From assembly GCA_028289405.1 (NCBI GenBank), contig JANQPP010000135.1, positions 38,161 to 102,160 on the forward strand: a stretch of DNA of 64,000 nt, written 5' to 3'. A program made the position numbers and the translations under genes. Position 1 is the first letter of the stretch. The number at the start of each line of letters is the position of its first letter. A model generated the notes under the pieces. The model was not told the DNA's origin, ran no database searches, and was given only the letters and a program-made list of their open reading frames with translations. Positions 18,414 to 28,374 of the stretch are shown piece by piece. Source of the DNA: Pirellulales bacterium. Lineage in GTDB: Bacteria > Planctomycetota > Planctomycetia > Pirellulales > JANQPP01.

Positions 18414-18956
18414 ATGACGAACGCAACGCAAAAACGTACCGACCGGAAAAGAACACGGCGCGTCAGAAGGCTTCCGAGCGGACCCAACGGGGGAATTGAA
18501 CTCCTGTTGATCCAGTCCGTGGATGGGCTGGGGAAACAGGGCGAAGTCGTGGAGGTCAAACCTGGGTACGCCCGAAATTACTTGCTTCCCCAGGGGTTGG
18601 CCACGGTCGCGACCGACCATCACAAGCGGATGATCGAAAAGCATCGCGCTCGGCTCTTGGAGATTCACAAGAAGCGGTTGGCCAGTTTCCAAAGCTTGGC
18701 GGACAATATCTCGAAACAGAGCGTAACCATCGAGGCTAACGCCAACGACGAAGGTCATCTTTATGGCTCCGTGGGCGCCACGGAAATTGCCAATGCCCTC
18801 AAAGCCTTGGAATTCACCGTCACACCGGATCAAGTCCGCCTCCAAGGGCCCTTGAAAGAACTCGGCCTTTATACCGTGCAGATCCACTTGGCGGCCGAGG
18901 TCGAGGCCGATCTGAAGGTATGGGTCGTGCCCACGGCGAGCCAGGAAGACGCGTAA
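18414..18956 (+). CDS. rplI: 50S ribosomal protein L9 with N-terminal extension
   Basis: 180 residues. The classic L9 N-terminus (IELLLIQSVDGLGKQGEVVEVKPGYARNYLLPQGLA) begins only at about residue 28; the first 27 residues are an Arg/Lys/Thr-rich extension. The ATG at 18414 has GGAAG at 18400-18404, so the extension seems real. The long connecting helix (KRMIEKHRARLLEIHKKRL) and C-terminal domain (LYGSVGATEIANALKA, LKELGLYTVQIHL) are intact. The 109 bases between ssb and this gene do not contain rpsR. Confidence 0.95.
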   Translation: MTNATQKRTDRKRTRRVRRLPSGPNGGIELLLIQSVDGLGKQGEVVEVKPGYARNYLLPQGLATVATDHHKRMIEKHRARLLEIHKKRLASFQSLADNISKQSVTIEANANDEGHLYGSVGATEIANALKALEFTVTPDQVRLQGPLKELGLYTVQIHLAAEVEADLKVWVVPTASQEDA

Positions 18957-19119
18957 ATCCCTTCGAAGCCCCAGCGTCCGACCGCCCGTTGTTGGACGTT
19001 GCTCGGCGGTCAGTTGCAGCCGTCTTCAGCACAGGCCAGATACGCCCGACACGAAATGCTCGCGCCGAGGCGTCTGCGAATCGGGATGAGATCAAATTCA
19101 ACAACGCGAAAGGTCTCGG

Positions 19120-20541
19120 ATGGCAACCGCGCGGTCGAATCGGTCAAACACCTCGTTGAACGGCGGCACCTCCGAAATTTATGACCGCCACCCACCTTGC
19201 GATAAGGAGGCGGAGCGGGGTGTCCTCGGTAGCCTGTTGCTGGATTCCGCGGTTTGCGATGAAGTCGTATTGGTGATCCGGCCTGACGACTTCTATGACC
19301 AGGCCCACCAGCATCTGTTCGAGCAAATGGTCGCCATCCACGAAGACGGTCAAAAGATCGATCCCACTTTGCTCGTGGACCGCCTGAAGTCGGCTGGGCA
19401 GTTCGAAGTCACGGGCGGCTTGGCGTACTTGGCGGAGCTATGCAACTGCGTCCCCACTCCGGCTAATGCCAAATATTATGCCGATATCGTCAGAGCTAAA
19501 TCGATCTTGCGCTCGCTAATCCGGGCCGGGACGGACATCGTGAGAATGTCCTACGAACAGGAGATGGGCTGCGACCAACTTCTGTCCAACGCGGAACAGC
19601 GGATTTTTTCCATCCTGGAACAAAGGGGCATCGGCGAACAAAGCGCGATTCGAGATCTGCTGGCGGAGGCCATGGCGGACATCGATGCCCGCATGACGGG
19701 GGAAGCCACGAACGCCGGCCTGGAGACGGGATTTACCGACTTGGACAGCCTGACCGGTGGCTTGCACGAATCGGAACTAATCATTCTGGCCGCCCGGCCA
19801 AGTATGGGCAAAACGGCGCTGGCCATGAATATCGCCGAAAATGTCACGGTCACCATGGGAGCCCCAGCTTTATTCGTCAGTCTCGAAATGTCGAAGCTGG
19901 AACTGGCCCATCGGCTGCTCTGCTCCCATGCCCACGTGGATAGCAAACGCCTCCGTAATGGCACGATTGGCAACGACGAACGCCGTAAGATCTTTCATTC
20001 CGCCGCCGAATTGAGTTCCGTGCCGCTGGTGGTGGATGATACCCCCAGCCGGACCGTTTCTGAAATCGCCGCCGTCGCTCGACGGCTGAAAAGGAAGTCG
20101 GGCTTGGGCCTGATCGTGATCGACTATCTGCAACTGATCGAACCGGACAGTTCCTCGGATCCCCGGCAAGAACAGGTGGCCCGCATTGCGCGGCGGCTCA
20201 AACGCCTGGCCAGGGAATTGGAAGTGCCCGTGATGTGTTTGGCCCAGTTGAACCGTCAAGCGGAAGCGTCCCGAGACAACCGCCCGAGGTTAAGCCATCT
20301 CCGCGAATCGGGAGCCATCGAACAGGATGCGGACGTGGTCATGTTCGTGCATCGCGAGGAATACTACGCCACCACGCCGGAAGAAAAAGAACAACATGCC
20401 GGTCGCGCGGAGATCATTGTGTCCAAGCAGCGTAACGGCCCGATCGGCGACGTAGCCCTGACCTTCCTCCACCAATTCACGCGGTTCGAGAACGCGGCCC
20501 GCCCGCAATACGAGGAATTCGGCGAAGTTCCGTTTACTTGA
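19120..20541 (+). CDS. dnaB: Replicative DNA helicase DnaB
   Basis: 473 residues of the hexameric 5'-3' replicative helicase. The N-terminal helical domain (residues 25-135: CDKEAERGVLGSLLLDS, DDFYDQAHQHLFEQM) binds primase and neighbours. The RecA-like domain has Walker A ARPSMGKT (225-232), LFVSLEMSKLELAHRLLC (Walker A-prime region), GLIVIDYLQLIEP (Walker B), MCLAQLNRQAEAS (sensor Gln) and HLRESGAIEQDADVVMFVHRE. No intein interrupts these motifs. It closes the dnaA-rplY-pth-rpsF-ssb-rplI-dnaB series. Start ATG at 19120. Confidence 0.97.
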   Translation: MATARSNRSNTSLNGGTSEIYDRHPPCDKEAERGVLGSLLLDSAVCDEVVLVIRPDDFYDQAHQHLFEQMVAIHEDGQKIDPTLLVDRLKSAGQFEVTGGLAYLAELCNCVPTPANAKYYADIVRAKSILRSLIRAGTDIVRMSYEQEMGCDQLLSNAEQRIFSILEQRGIGEQSAIRDLLAEAMADIDARMTGEATNAGLETGFTDLDSLTGGLHESELIILAARPSMGKTALAMNIAENVTVTMGAPALFVSLEMSKLELAHRLLCSHAHVDSKRLRNGTIGNDERRKIFHSAAELSSVPLVVDDTPSRTVSEIAAVARRLKRKSGLGLIVIDYLQLIEPDSSSDPRQEQVARIARRLKRLARELEVPVMCLAQLNRQAEASRDNRPRLSHLRESGAIEQDADVVMFVHREEYYATTPEEKEQHAGRAEIIVSKQRNGPIGDVALTFLHQFTRFENAARPQYEEFGEVPFT

Positions 20542-20608
20542 ACCTGCGTGGTCAAGACGCCAAGGTAACCCCAGGGAGGTCGGTGGCGCGCACGTTGGCA
20601 TCTCGCCG

Positions 20609-22000
20609 TCAACGCGGACGGTTGGCCAGCGCGTCGGAGGGAGCTTCTTCCGCCGTGTCGAGGGCTGCGTCATAGATGGTCCACACGGGAAACTGTTTTC
20701 GCAGACTGGCGAAATATTCCACTTCTTGTTCTTTTCGCCGCTCATCTTCGAGTGTCTTCCGGATTTCCGGCTGCACTTCCTCGAATGGCTTCCGACCCGC
20801 CCATTGCCGTTCCAACACGCGAATAATTTGGAATGTATCGCCGTCTTCCAGAATGGGACTGAGTTGACCGACGGGCAGACCAAACAGGGCTTGGTCGAGT
20901 ACGCCGGAGACCAGGCTTCCTTTGGTGGTCCAGTCCCGCTGGCCACCTTCCTTGGCGGTGTATCCTTCGGAGTGCTGCCGGGCCACTTCCGCGAAGGGCG
21001 CGCCTTGTTGCAATTGCCGTCCGAGAAGTGCCAAGCGCTGATAAGCCGCTTCCTTCGAGGAGTGATTCTTGACCTGGACCACGATCTGTTCCCAACGGGC
21101 GCGGCTGGGAAAAGAATAGTCGTCGAGATGGTCCTGGTAGTACTGCTGCATTTCCAGCGGCGTGATTTCCACTTCGCCGCGGGAAGATTCCCTGGCCCAT
21201 TGGATGGCGAGCGCCCTTTCAATGAAGGCTTTCTTTCGGCGTTCCAGCGAGGAACCTTCTTGGCGGAGAATACGGTCAAGTTCAATCCGAGTCTTCGCCT
21301 CGGCGACTTCCATCAACCGGGGGAGTTCCCGTTCCTGGAAAGCGGCCGCTAATTCCTTTTCGACATCCGGAAAACTCTCCGCGGGAATGTTCTCTCGCGC
21401 GTCCGCGTAGACGAGTTTCGTCTGGATCAATTGTTCGAGGACTTGCTTCATCCAGTTGGCGCGGAGCTTCGCGACGTCCTCTTCGGAGACTTCCGATCCA
21501 TACTGTTCGCGGATTTTCTGAAGTTGCTCCTCGACGCGGCGAATCAGCGGCAACGCTTCTCCCGCCAGGATGATTTCCGGACCGACTCGGGCAATGATCT
21601 GGGCACCTTCCAGTGGCTGAGGAACCACCGTTCGGATGTCCCAGCCGGGCCTCACTTGGTCAGCGAAGGATGTAGTGTTTGGCACGATTGGGCTGACGGC
21701 TGCCGTGAGTGGAGCTTGATTGACCACTGGAGGCGCGAAAATCGTGCCTGGCGATGTCTGACCGGAGGCGAAGCTAGCCGGTGGCGCCGCCGGCGGAAAG
21801 GCGGGCAGGGCGACCGGAGACGGACCGTTTGGATATTGCAGTGGAGGTTGTCCAAAGCCGGACGTGGCTGCCAGCAAACCGATGAGACCCCACACCACTC
21901 CCCACACGGGAAAACTAATGGAGATGATGCGATAAGGAGGTTTTCGCGGTTTCCTGCCCACGTTTCGTTCCATGTGCGATGCCATTTTTAAGAAAGCCAT
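20609..22000 (-). CDS. SurA/PrsA-like parvulin peptidyl-prolyl isomerase
   Basis: 463 residues. A hydrophobic segment at residues 27-47 (SISFPVWGVVWGLIGLLAA) after a basic start marks a signal anchor, so the protein faces the periplasm. A Pro/Ala-rich linker (50-115) precedes a SurA N-like helical chaperone region (135-295), and one parvulin rotamase domain is at about 298-398 (RARWEQIVVQV, FAEVARQHSEG, GLPVGQLSPILEDGDTFQIIRVLER). It should assist folding of exported or outer-membrane proteins. The start may instead be the ATG at 21973. It lies just upstream of nothing co-directional except mfd, 115 bases away. Confidence 0.88.
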   Translation of the reverse strand: MAFLKMASHMERNVGRKPRKPPYRIISISFPVWGVVWGLIGLLAATSGFGQPPLQYPNGPSPVALPAFPPAAPPASFASGQTSPGTIFAPPVVNQAPLTAAVSPIVPNTTSFADQVRPGWDIRTVVPQPLEGAQIIARVGPEIILAGEALPLIRRVEEQLQKIREQYGSEVSEEDVAKLRANWMKQVLEQLIQTKLVYADARENIPAESFPDVEKELAAAFQERELPRLMEVAEAKTRIELDRILRQEGSSLERRKKAFIERALAIQWARESSRGEVEITPLEMQQYYQDHLDDYSFPSRARWEQIVVQVKNHSSKEAAYQRLALLGRQLQQGAPFAEVARQHSEGYTAKEGGQRDWTTKGSLVSGVLDQALFGLPVGQLSPILEDGDTFQIIRVLERQWAGRKPFEEVQPEIRKTLEDERRKEQEVEYFASLRKQFPVWTIYDAALDTAEEAPSDALANRPR

Positions 22001-22114
22001 GGCCTCACCGCCTGGCTCCCTTGACGCTTGCGGCGTGCCACTTGCCTGTGAAATCTTTGCCCCGATCCGTGGACGGCTGGTTTGGAAAACCAGTGACGCG
22101 GCGGGATCTTAGTG

Positions 22115-25100
22115 TCAAGCGGGAGGTTTCCGCAACAGCGAAATGGCCAATTCCAGCAGGCCATCCCCCTGATCTTCGCCGTCATTCAGGGGAACATACG
22201 CATGAGAAGTGTCCACGATCCGCACCGTCCGGTCGGATTTGCCGGCAAGTTCACGAATCAAATCCGCGCGACGGTACCGCAACACCAAAAATTCATCTTC
22301 CCGGTAGATGCTCGAAATTTTCCAAGCATTCGCCAGAATTCGGGCCTCCGCGAAACGCAGCATGCGGAGGACGGGATCTGGCGGCGTGCCGAAACGGTCC
22401 CGCAGCTCCTCAACAAACTCTTCAAGCCGAGGCTGCGACGCAAGCCGCTCCAATCTTCGATAAAGCTCGATTTTTTGCCGCGCGTCCGGCACGTACGAAC
22501 GGGGGAAATATGCTTTTCCTGGAAGATGCAAATGCACGTGGATCGTTTCTTCCGGCGGCAAGTTTCTTAACCGGCGGACCGCTTGCTCCAGCAACTCGCA
22601 GTACAACTCATAACCCACGGTGGCAATATGGCCGCTCTGCTCGGTTCCCAGGATGTTTCCCGCCCCGCGAATTTCCAAGTCCCGCATGGCGATGGCGAAA
22701 CCCGCGCCCAGTTGGCTAAATTCCTCAATGGCCCGCAGCCGCTTTTCGGCCACGGTCGAAAGCTGGCGGTGTGGTTCGAGCAGTAGATAGCAATACCCTC
22801 GGTGCTTGTACCGTCCCACGCGGCCCCGCAGTTGGTGCAGGTCGGCCAGCCCGTAGCGATGGCATTCGTTGATGAAGATGGTGTTGGCCTGAGGGATGTC
22901 GAGCCCGTTTTCAATGATCGTCGTGGCGAGCAGCACGTCGAATTTGTGCTGGACCAAGTCGAGCATCACGCTTTCCAGTTCCCCTGCCGCCATTTGGCCG
23001 TGCGCGATGCGAATCTCGGCTTCGGGCACGATCTGGCGGAGGGCATGTGCCACGTTTTCAATGTCGTGTACCCGGTTATGCACGAAATAGGCTTGCCCGT
23101 TGCGATTCAATTCCCGGAGCAGGGCATGCCGAATCAACTCCGGCTGGTACCGGGTCACCTTTGTTTCCACGGGCACGCGTTCTTCCGGTGGGGTTTCCAG
23201 ATTGGAAATGTCGCGGACGCCCAATAGGGACAAGTGCAGTGTCCGTGGAATCGGCGTGGCGGTCATGGTGAGCACGTCGACCGTGGTGCGAATCGCTTTC
23301 AGCCGCTCCTTGATCTCGACACCAAACCTCTGTTCCTCGTCGATGACCAGCAATCCCAGATTGCGGAATCGGATATCCGGTTGGGCCAACCGGTGCGTGC
23401 CAATCACCACGTCGATTTCCCCACTGGCCAGGCCCTCCAATATTCGTCGTTCTTCCCGCGCGCTGCACAGCCGGCTCAAAGTGGCGATGGAAAAAGGAAA
23501 CTCCGCCATGCGCTGGCTGAACGTACGCCGATGCTGCTCGGCCAAGACCGTCGTGGGGACCATCACGGAGACTTGATAACCGGCATCCACCGCCTTGAAT
23601 GCGGCTCGCATCGCAACCTCGGTTTTTCCGTAGCCCACGTCGCCACAGAGCAAGCGGTCCATGGGACGAGGCTGCACCATGTCGTGCTTGATTGCCCGCA
23701 AGGCCGCGAGCTGGTCGGGGGTTTCCCGGTACGGAAAAGATGCCTCGAATTCCCGCATCCACTCGGAATCCTCGGGAAATTCAATGCCAGGCCGCGACGC
23801 ACGACGGGCCTGAACCTCCAGCAGATCCGCCGCTAGATCGGTTACGGAACGTTGGGCCGCCAGCTTTTGCCGAAACCACGATTTGCCGCCGATCTTGGCC
23901 AGGCTGGGGCGAGATTTGGCGCCGCCCACGTATTTCTGCACCAGCCCAATCTTGGAGGCGGGCACGAAGATCCTTGTCCCCCCGTGGAATTCCAGCTCCA
24001 GATGCTCTTCTTCGTGATCCGCCTTGGCCAGCAGTTTGATGCCATGGAACCGCCCGATTCCATGGCTCAAGTGGACGATCAAATCTTTCGGACGCAGATC
24101 CAAGAAACTGTCGATCGCCCTGCCAGGCTGCCGCGCCGCGCGGCGGACACGCTCTTGGGTATGAAACAGTTGATTGCTCGTGAGCAACACCGCCCGGGAA
24201 GGGAGAAAACGGAAGCCTTCCCGCAGACTGCCCAGCGGAAGTTGCAATCGTCCCTCTTGGGCGACAACTGTTTCCCCCAGCATTTCGGCCACGCGCTGAC
24301 GCTCCGCTTCATTTTGGCAGAGCAAAAAGATCTCTTCGCCCTGGTCGGCTGCATCAAGTTCTTCCGCGGCCGTTTGTGGATGCAGGCGGAAGCGTTCCAC
24401 CGATTCTATAGGCAGTTGGCAATGAAATTCTCCGGAGCCGCCCGCGAGGCCCGTTAGAGAGACGGACGGCCTTTGGGCCACGTGCCGCCAGATTTCTTCC
24501 AACGAAAACAGGCGATCGCCGTTGTCGGAGCCATGCAGGAATTGCCGAGCGGCTTCCTCCAAGCGAGGGGGATCCAAGAGTACGCAGCGGGCGTCTTGCG
24601 GAACGTAGTCGAAGAAGTGCGCACGACGAGTATCCGCCGGCGGTAAATTCCCCAAAACCGCATGGTCACGCGTCTCCAAGCTCCGCTGCGTTCCCACATC
24701 GAAATGGCGGAGCGATTCCACTTGATCGCCAAAAAATTCGACACGTAGCGGATGCGTGTCGCCGGGAACGAAGATATCCAGAATGCCGCCCCGCAGGGCG
24801 AACTCCGAGGGAAGTTCCACGGCGGTGGTCCGATGAAAGCCGTGCTCCGTGAGCCATACGAGGAGCTCTTCCAGGTCAAGTTCATCTCCCACCGAAATCG
24901 TTCGTTGGAAGGAAGCCAAAACCTCGGGCGGGGGAACCGGCTGCAACAAGCTGGCGATGGAGGTCACGACCGTGCGGGGGGGAGCGTTTCCTCGCAATGT
25001 TTCCAAACAGCGCAACCGTTCGCTGAAAATCTCGTCGGGCAACATGTCACCGGAGACGTCGGCTTCCCACGCGGGGAAGCGGCGGCTGGGCAGCGGCGAG

Positions 25101-25387
25101 AAGAAACGCAGGTCGTCGCCGAGATCATCCAATGCATCGTTGCTGGCGGTGACCACGACCAACATCTCTGAGGAGCATTGCTCCAGACCGGCGACGACTA
25201 GGGCTTGCGCGGAGCCCCACACGCCGTCGATCGTGGCCTCCCGACCTTCGTCCAAGGCGGTGCACGTACCCTGAAAATCGGGCCAGCCGACAAGGTCTCC
25301 CAACAGCCGCGCGGCCACGTCCGGGGCAGTTTGAAGCGGATTTTCCCGAGTTTTGGCGGAAGTTAGCCGTGCCATTTCCAGAGCCAA
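22115..25387 (-). CDS. mfd: Transcription-repair coupling factor Mfd
   Basis: 1090 residues. Mfd removes RNA polymerase stalled at lesions and recruits UvrA. The UvrB-like N-terminal module is at about 20-330. The RNA polymerase-interacting domain (VHLSHGIGRFHGI..., FVPASKIGLVQKYVG) spans 433-500. The RecG-like translocase has Walker A GDVGYGKT (582-589), DEEQ box 683-686, TMTATPIPRTLHLSL and QLRGRVGRYKHRGYCYLL, and the C-terminal TRCF domain with GAGNILGTEQSGH ends the chain. The reading frame starts at a TTG (25387); an ATG four codons in (25375) is an equally likely start. Divergent from the AarF-family gene. Confidence 0.97.
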   Translation of the reverse strand: MALEMARLTSAKTRENPLQTAPDVAARLLGDLVGWPDFQGTCTALDEGREATIDGVWGSAQALVVAGLEQCSSEMLVVVTASNDALDDLGDDLRFFSPLPSRRFPAWEADVSGDMLPDEIFSERLRCLETLRGNAPPRTVVTSIASLLQPVPPPEVLASFQRTISVGDELDLEELLVWLTEHGFHRTTAVELPSEFALRGGILDIFVPGDTHPLRVEFFGDQVESLRHFDVGTQRSLETRDHAVLGNLPPADTRRAHFFDYVPQDARCVLLDPPRLEEAARQFLHGSDNGDRLFSLEEIWRHVAQRPSVSLTGLAGGSGEFHCQLPIESVERFRLHPQTAAEELDAADQGEEIFLLCQNEAERQRVAEMLGETVVAQEGRLQLPLGSLREGFRFLPSRAVLLTSNQLFHTQERVRRAARQPGRAIDSFLDLRPKDLIVHLSHGIGRFHGIKLLAKADHEEEHLELEFHGGTRIFVPASKIGLVQKYVGGAKSRPSLAKIGGKSWFRQKLAAQRSVTDLAADLLEVQARRASRPGIEFPEDSEWMREFEASFPYRETPDQLAALRAIKHDMVQPRPMDRLLCGDVGYGKTEVAMRAAFKAVDAGYQVSVMVPTTVLAEQHRRTFSQRMAEFPFSIATLSRLCSAREERRILEGLASGEIDVVIGTHRLAQPDIRFRNLGLLVIDEEQRFGVEIKERLKAIRTTVDVLTMTATPIPRTLHLSLLGVRDISNLETPPEERVPVETKVTRYQPELIRHALLRELNRNGQAYFVHNRVHDIENVAHALRQIVPEAEIRIAHGQMAAGELESVMLDLVQHKFDVLLATTIIENGLDIPQANTIFINECHRYGLADLHQLRGRVGRYKHRGYCYLLLEPHRQLSTVAEKRLRAIEEFSQLGAGFAIAMRDLEIRGAGNILGTEQSGHIATVGYELYCELLEQAVRRLRNLPPEETIHVHLHLPGKAYFPRSYVPDARQKIELYRRLERLASQPRLEEFVEELRDRFGTPPDPVLRMLRFAEARILANAWKISSIYREDEFLVLRYRRADLIRELAGKSDRTVRIVDTSHAYVPLNDGEDQGDGLLELAISLLRKPPA

Positions 25388-25432
25388 TGATCCTTTCCGC
25401 GAAAACCGTGGTGGCCGCGCTGCCCTCGCGGA

Positions 25433-25443
25433 CTGATATACAA
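25433..25443 (+). promoter_or_regulatory. Candidate extended -10 promoter element
   Basis: TGATATACA at 25434-25442 fits an extended -10 (TG, one base, TATACA) upstream of the AarF/UbiB-family gene. No good -35 is seen at the expected distance. Confidence 0.3.
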
Positions 25444-25567
25444 TAGAGTGGTGCGATCCTCGCCGCCAAGGCCGTTCGCCAAGGTGTGGGCACCTATTTT
25501 GGAGAGAAGGAATCCTCGGGCTTCAGCTCACGGGGGAATTGGCAAAAATTGCCTTCCGGATATCCGT

Positions 25568-27229
25568 ATGAAAATCACGTCTCTGCCCCAGTACTATCGC
25601 CATGCGAACCGTTGGAGGCGCATTCTCTCCGTATTGAGCAAATATGGCTTGGCGGATTGGATCAGCCGCTTCGACTTGGATTTCGCCAAGGGGATTTTCA
25701 AGGATCGGGACGGGGAGTTTCTCTCCAAACACACACGCGAAGCTCGCATCCGCTTGACGATGTCGGAACTTGGCCCCGCATTCATCAAACTTGGCCAAAT
25801 CCTGAGCACGCGCGCCGATTTGGTTGGTCCAGAACTGGCGGACGAACTTTCGCAGTTGCAAAGCCACGTGCCGGCGGATCCACCCGAGGCCATCCGAGAA
25901 TTGATCGAACAGGAACTGGGGCGTTCCATTGAGGATTGCTTCGCGGAGTTCAGCGACGATCCGCTCGCATCGGCTTCAATTGGCCAAGTCCATGCCGCGC
26001 GGCTTCATTCCGGCACGCCCGTCGTGGTGAAGGTCCAGCATCTGAATATTGAAGAAACCGTCTCCATCGACCTGGACATCATGATCGGTTTGGCGGAACT
26101 GGCCGAAACGGTTCCCGAATTGAGCAACTACCGCCCGCATGCAGTGGTCGCCGAGTTTCAGCGGATGATGAAGCGGGAACTCGATTTTTCCCGTGAGCAG
26201 CGGAACATGCACCGGTTCCACTCTGATTTTGGTGGCAATCCCACCGTGTGCATTCCGGAGCCCTATCCGGATTTCTGCTCCCGCCGCGTACTCACCATGC
26301 AACGGTTGGAAGGAGCCAAGCTCACCGAATTGGCCCACCGCCCGCCGCTGAAAGAAAGTGGCGCCGAAATTGCCCGCGCGGGAGCAGGGTTATACCTAGA
26401 AATGATCTTCACGCACGGCTTTTATCATGCGGATCCGCATCCGGGAAATATCCTGATTCTCCGAGACAACGTGATCGGCCTGCTCGACTACGGCATGGTG
26501 GGGCAAATCGATCAAACTCTCCAGGAAGAGATGGAGAACTTGCTGATCGCCCTGGCGAATCAAGATTCCGAGGAGCTGACCGGGGTAATCACCCGACTGG
26601 GCGCCGTCCCTCCCGCCTTGGATCAGGCCGGCCTCGGCTTGGAAGTCGCGGAATTCGTCTCCCATTACGGCAGCCTGCCCTGGGAGGAATTTGACATCAG
26701 TTCCGCGCTTCAAGAGATGACGGAGCTCATCCGCCGGTACCACATCATGCTGCCTGCCCGCGTGGCCATGTTGCTCAAGGTATTCGTGATGCTGGAGGGG
26801 ACCAGCCGGCTACTAAACCCCGATTTTAAGCTTTTAGAGTTAATGCGTCCCTACCAACGGCGGATGATCTGGAACCGCTTCGCCCCGGGAAGGCAGCTTC
26901 GCAAAGCGCAGCGAATCTTTGGTGAGGTGGAACGGCTCGTGGAGATTTTACCACGCCGCCTATTCGACATCCTGCAGCAAATCCAAACGGGTAAATTCGA
27001 TGTCCATCTGGACCACCGGGGACTGGAACCTTCGGTCAACCGACTGGTGCTGGGCATGATGACCAGCGCGCTTTTCCTGGGGTCTTCGCTGCTCGTGAGC
27101 CGTAACGTCCCGCCCCTGGTGTTTAGTCTTTCCGTCCCAGGCGTACTGGGAATCGTGATGAGCATGATGCTCGGCTTGCGGATTTATCGGGCCATCAACA
27201 AATCGGGCCATCTCGACCGTCGGGATTGA
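25568..27229 (+). CDS. AarF/UbiB (ABC1) family atypical kinase
   Basis: 553 residues from the ATG at 25568; the frame is open 40 codons further upstream but the family N-terminus (MKITSLPQYYRHANRWRRIL) starts here. The ABC1/UbiB hallmarks are present: FIKLGQILSTRADL (the KxGQ motif that replaces the usual kinase gate), ASASIGQVHAARL (Ala-rich nucleotide loop), VVVKVQH (Lys), FYHADPHPGNIL and GLLDYGMVG (catalytic/metal Asp). Two C-terminal hydrophobic segments (residues about 495-515 and 520-540) anchor it in the membrane. Family members support isoprenoid quinone synthesis; as planctomycetes use menaquinone, a quinone-related ATPase role is inferred, not shown. Confidence 0.9.
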   Translation: MKITSLPQYYRHANRWRRILSVLSKYGLADWISRFDLDFAKGIFKDRDGEFLSKHTREARIRLTMSELGPAFIKLGQILSTRADLVGPELADELSQLQSHVPADPPEAIRELIEQELGRSIEDCFAEFSDDPLASASIGQVHAARLHSGTPVVVKVQHLNIEETVSIDLDIMIGLAELAETVPELSNYRPHAVVAEFQRMMKRELDFSREQRNMHRFHSDFGGNPTVCIPEPYPDFCSRRVLTMQRLEGAKLTELAHRPPLKESGAEIARAGAGLYLEMIFTHGFYHADPHPGNILILRDNVIGLLDYGMVGQIDQTLQEEMENLLIALANQDSEELTGVITRLGAVPPALDQAGLGLEVAEFVSHYGSLPWEEFDISSALQEMTELIRRYHIMLPARVAMLLKVFVMLEGTSRLLNPDFKLLELMRPYQRRMIWNRFAPGRQLRKAQRIFGEVERLVEILPRRLFDILQQIQTGKFDVHLDHRGLEPSVNRLVLGMMTSALFLGSSLLVSRNVPPLVFSLSVPGVLGIVMSMMLGLRIYRAINKSGHLDRRD

Positions 27230-27295
27230 TGTTGGCCAATACCGATTTGATCCGATCATCACGGATGCTGAGTCAAGTAAGCCATCCGGCGGCTT

Positions 27296-28225
27296 TCAAG
27301 CGGGTTGCGCTACATCCGCGAAGAGCGCTTCGATGAAGGGTGAGGGCTCAAACAGTGCCCAGTCCTCGGGCTTCTCTCCCGTGCCGACATACTTCACGGG
27401 CAGGCTGAATTGCTGGCGGATGGGAATGATCACGCCGCCCTTGGCTGAACCGTCGATTTTGGCCAGGATGATGCCGGTGCATTGCACGGCTTCGGTGAAT
27501 CCGCGGGCCTGGCTGATGCCGTTTTGGCCGCCCGTGGCATCCAACACCAAGAGCACTTCGTGCGGCGCGTCGGGCAGTAATTTGCCAATTACGCGATGCA
27601 CTTTTCCCAGTTCTTGCATCAAATGCGACTGCGTTTGTAGCCTTCCCGCCGTGTCGATGATGCAAATATCGGTGCCATTGTCTTTAGCAAACGCCACGGC
27701 CCGGTGTGCCACGCTGGCGGGATCGACACCAGGTTCTCCCTTGACGATCTGGGCGCCAATCCGCTCTGCCCAGATGCTGAGCTGGTCGACTGCGGCGGCG
27801 CGAAACGTATCTCCCGCCCCCAGCACGACCGATTTGCCTTGCGAGCGGAACATCGAAGCCAGCTTCGCGATGGAGGTGGTTTTCCCCGAACCATTCACGC
27901 CCACCACCATCACGACCGTGGGGCCTTCATTGGCCATTTGCAGCGGATCGGCGGCCGAGGGCATCAGCTCCTGAAGCTGTTTCTTGACTTCCTCCAGCAG
28001 ATCGGAGATTTGCACCACGCGGCCCCGAAATGCCGTGCGAATGTGTTCCACGATCGTCGAAGCGGACTGGACTCCCATGTCCGTCTTTACGAGGACTCCC
28101 AGCAATTCATCCAGAAATTCCTCGTCGACCAGCCTGCCGGTGGCCTTGAAGAGATCCCGGATGTCGGTGTTCAGAACTTGCCGGGTCTTTTGCAGCCCCG
28201 ATTTGAAACGATCGAATATCCCCAT
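27296..28225 (-). CDS. ftsY: Signal recognition particle receptor FtsY
   Basis: 309 residues, NG domain only. The helical N domain (1-95) is followed by the SRP GTPase: G1 GVNGSGKT (109-116), LGAGDTFRAAAVDQL (insertion box), DTAGR (191-195), DATGGQNG and AKIDGSAKGG (G4 at 255-259), and the closing GTGEKPEDW (281-289). The long acidic A domain of the E. coli protein is absent, as in many bacteria; membrane contact would come from the amphipathic N-terminal helix (FDRFKSGLQKTRQVL). It docks SRP-bound ribosomes at SecY. Upstream neighbour is nusB, same strand, 149 bases away. Confidence 0.97.
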   Translation of the reverse strand: MGIFDRFKSGLQKTRQVLNTDIRDLFKATGRLVDEEFLDELLGVLVKTDMGVQSASTIVEHIRTAFRGRVVQISDLLEEVKKQLQELMPSAADPLQMANEGPTVVMVVGVNGSGKTTSIAKLASMFRSQGKSVVLGAGDTFRAAAVDQLSIWAERIGAQIVKGEPGVDPASVAHRAVAFAKDNGTDICIIDTAGRLQTQSHLMQELGKVHRVIGKLLPDAPHEVLLVLDATGGQNGISQARGFTEAVQCTGIILAKIDGSAKGGVIIPIRQQFSLPVKYVGTGEKPEDWALFEPSPFIEALFADVAQPA

Positions 28226-28374
28226 GAGTTCAACTCGTGATTCCGGTCAGGCCATGAAGGTCGCCTTGCGGCGGCTTGTATTTTCCAAGCGCTAACTTAT
28301 CAATGCGGGACGAGGGCGCAAAGTCAAGATTGGCGGCATGCGGTTGACTCAGAACCCCGCGTTTGCCACGAGGA

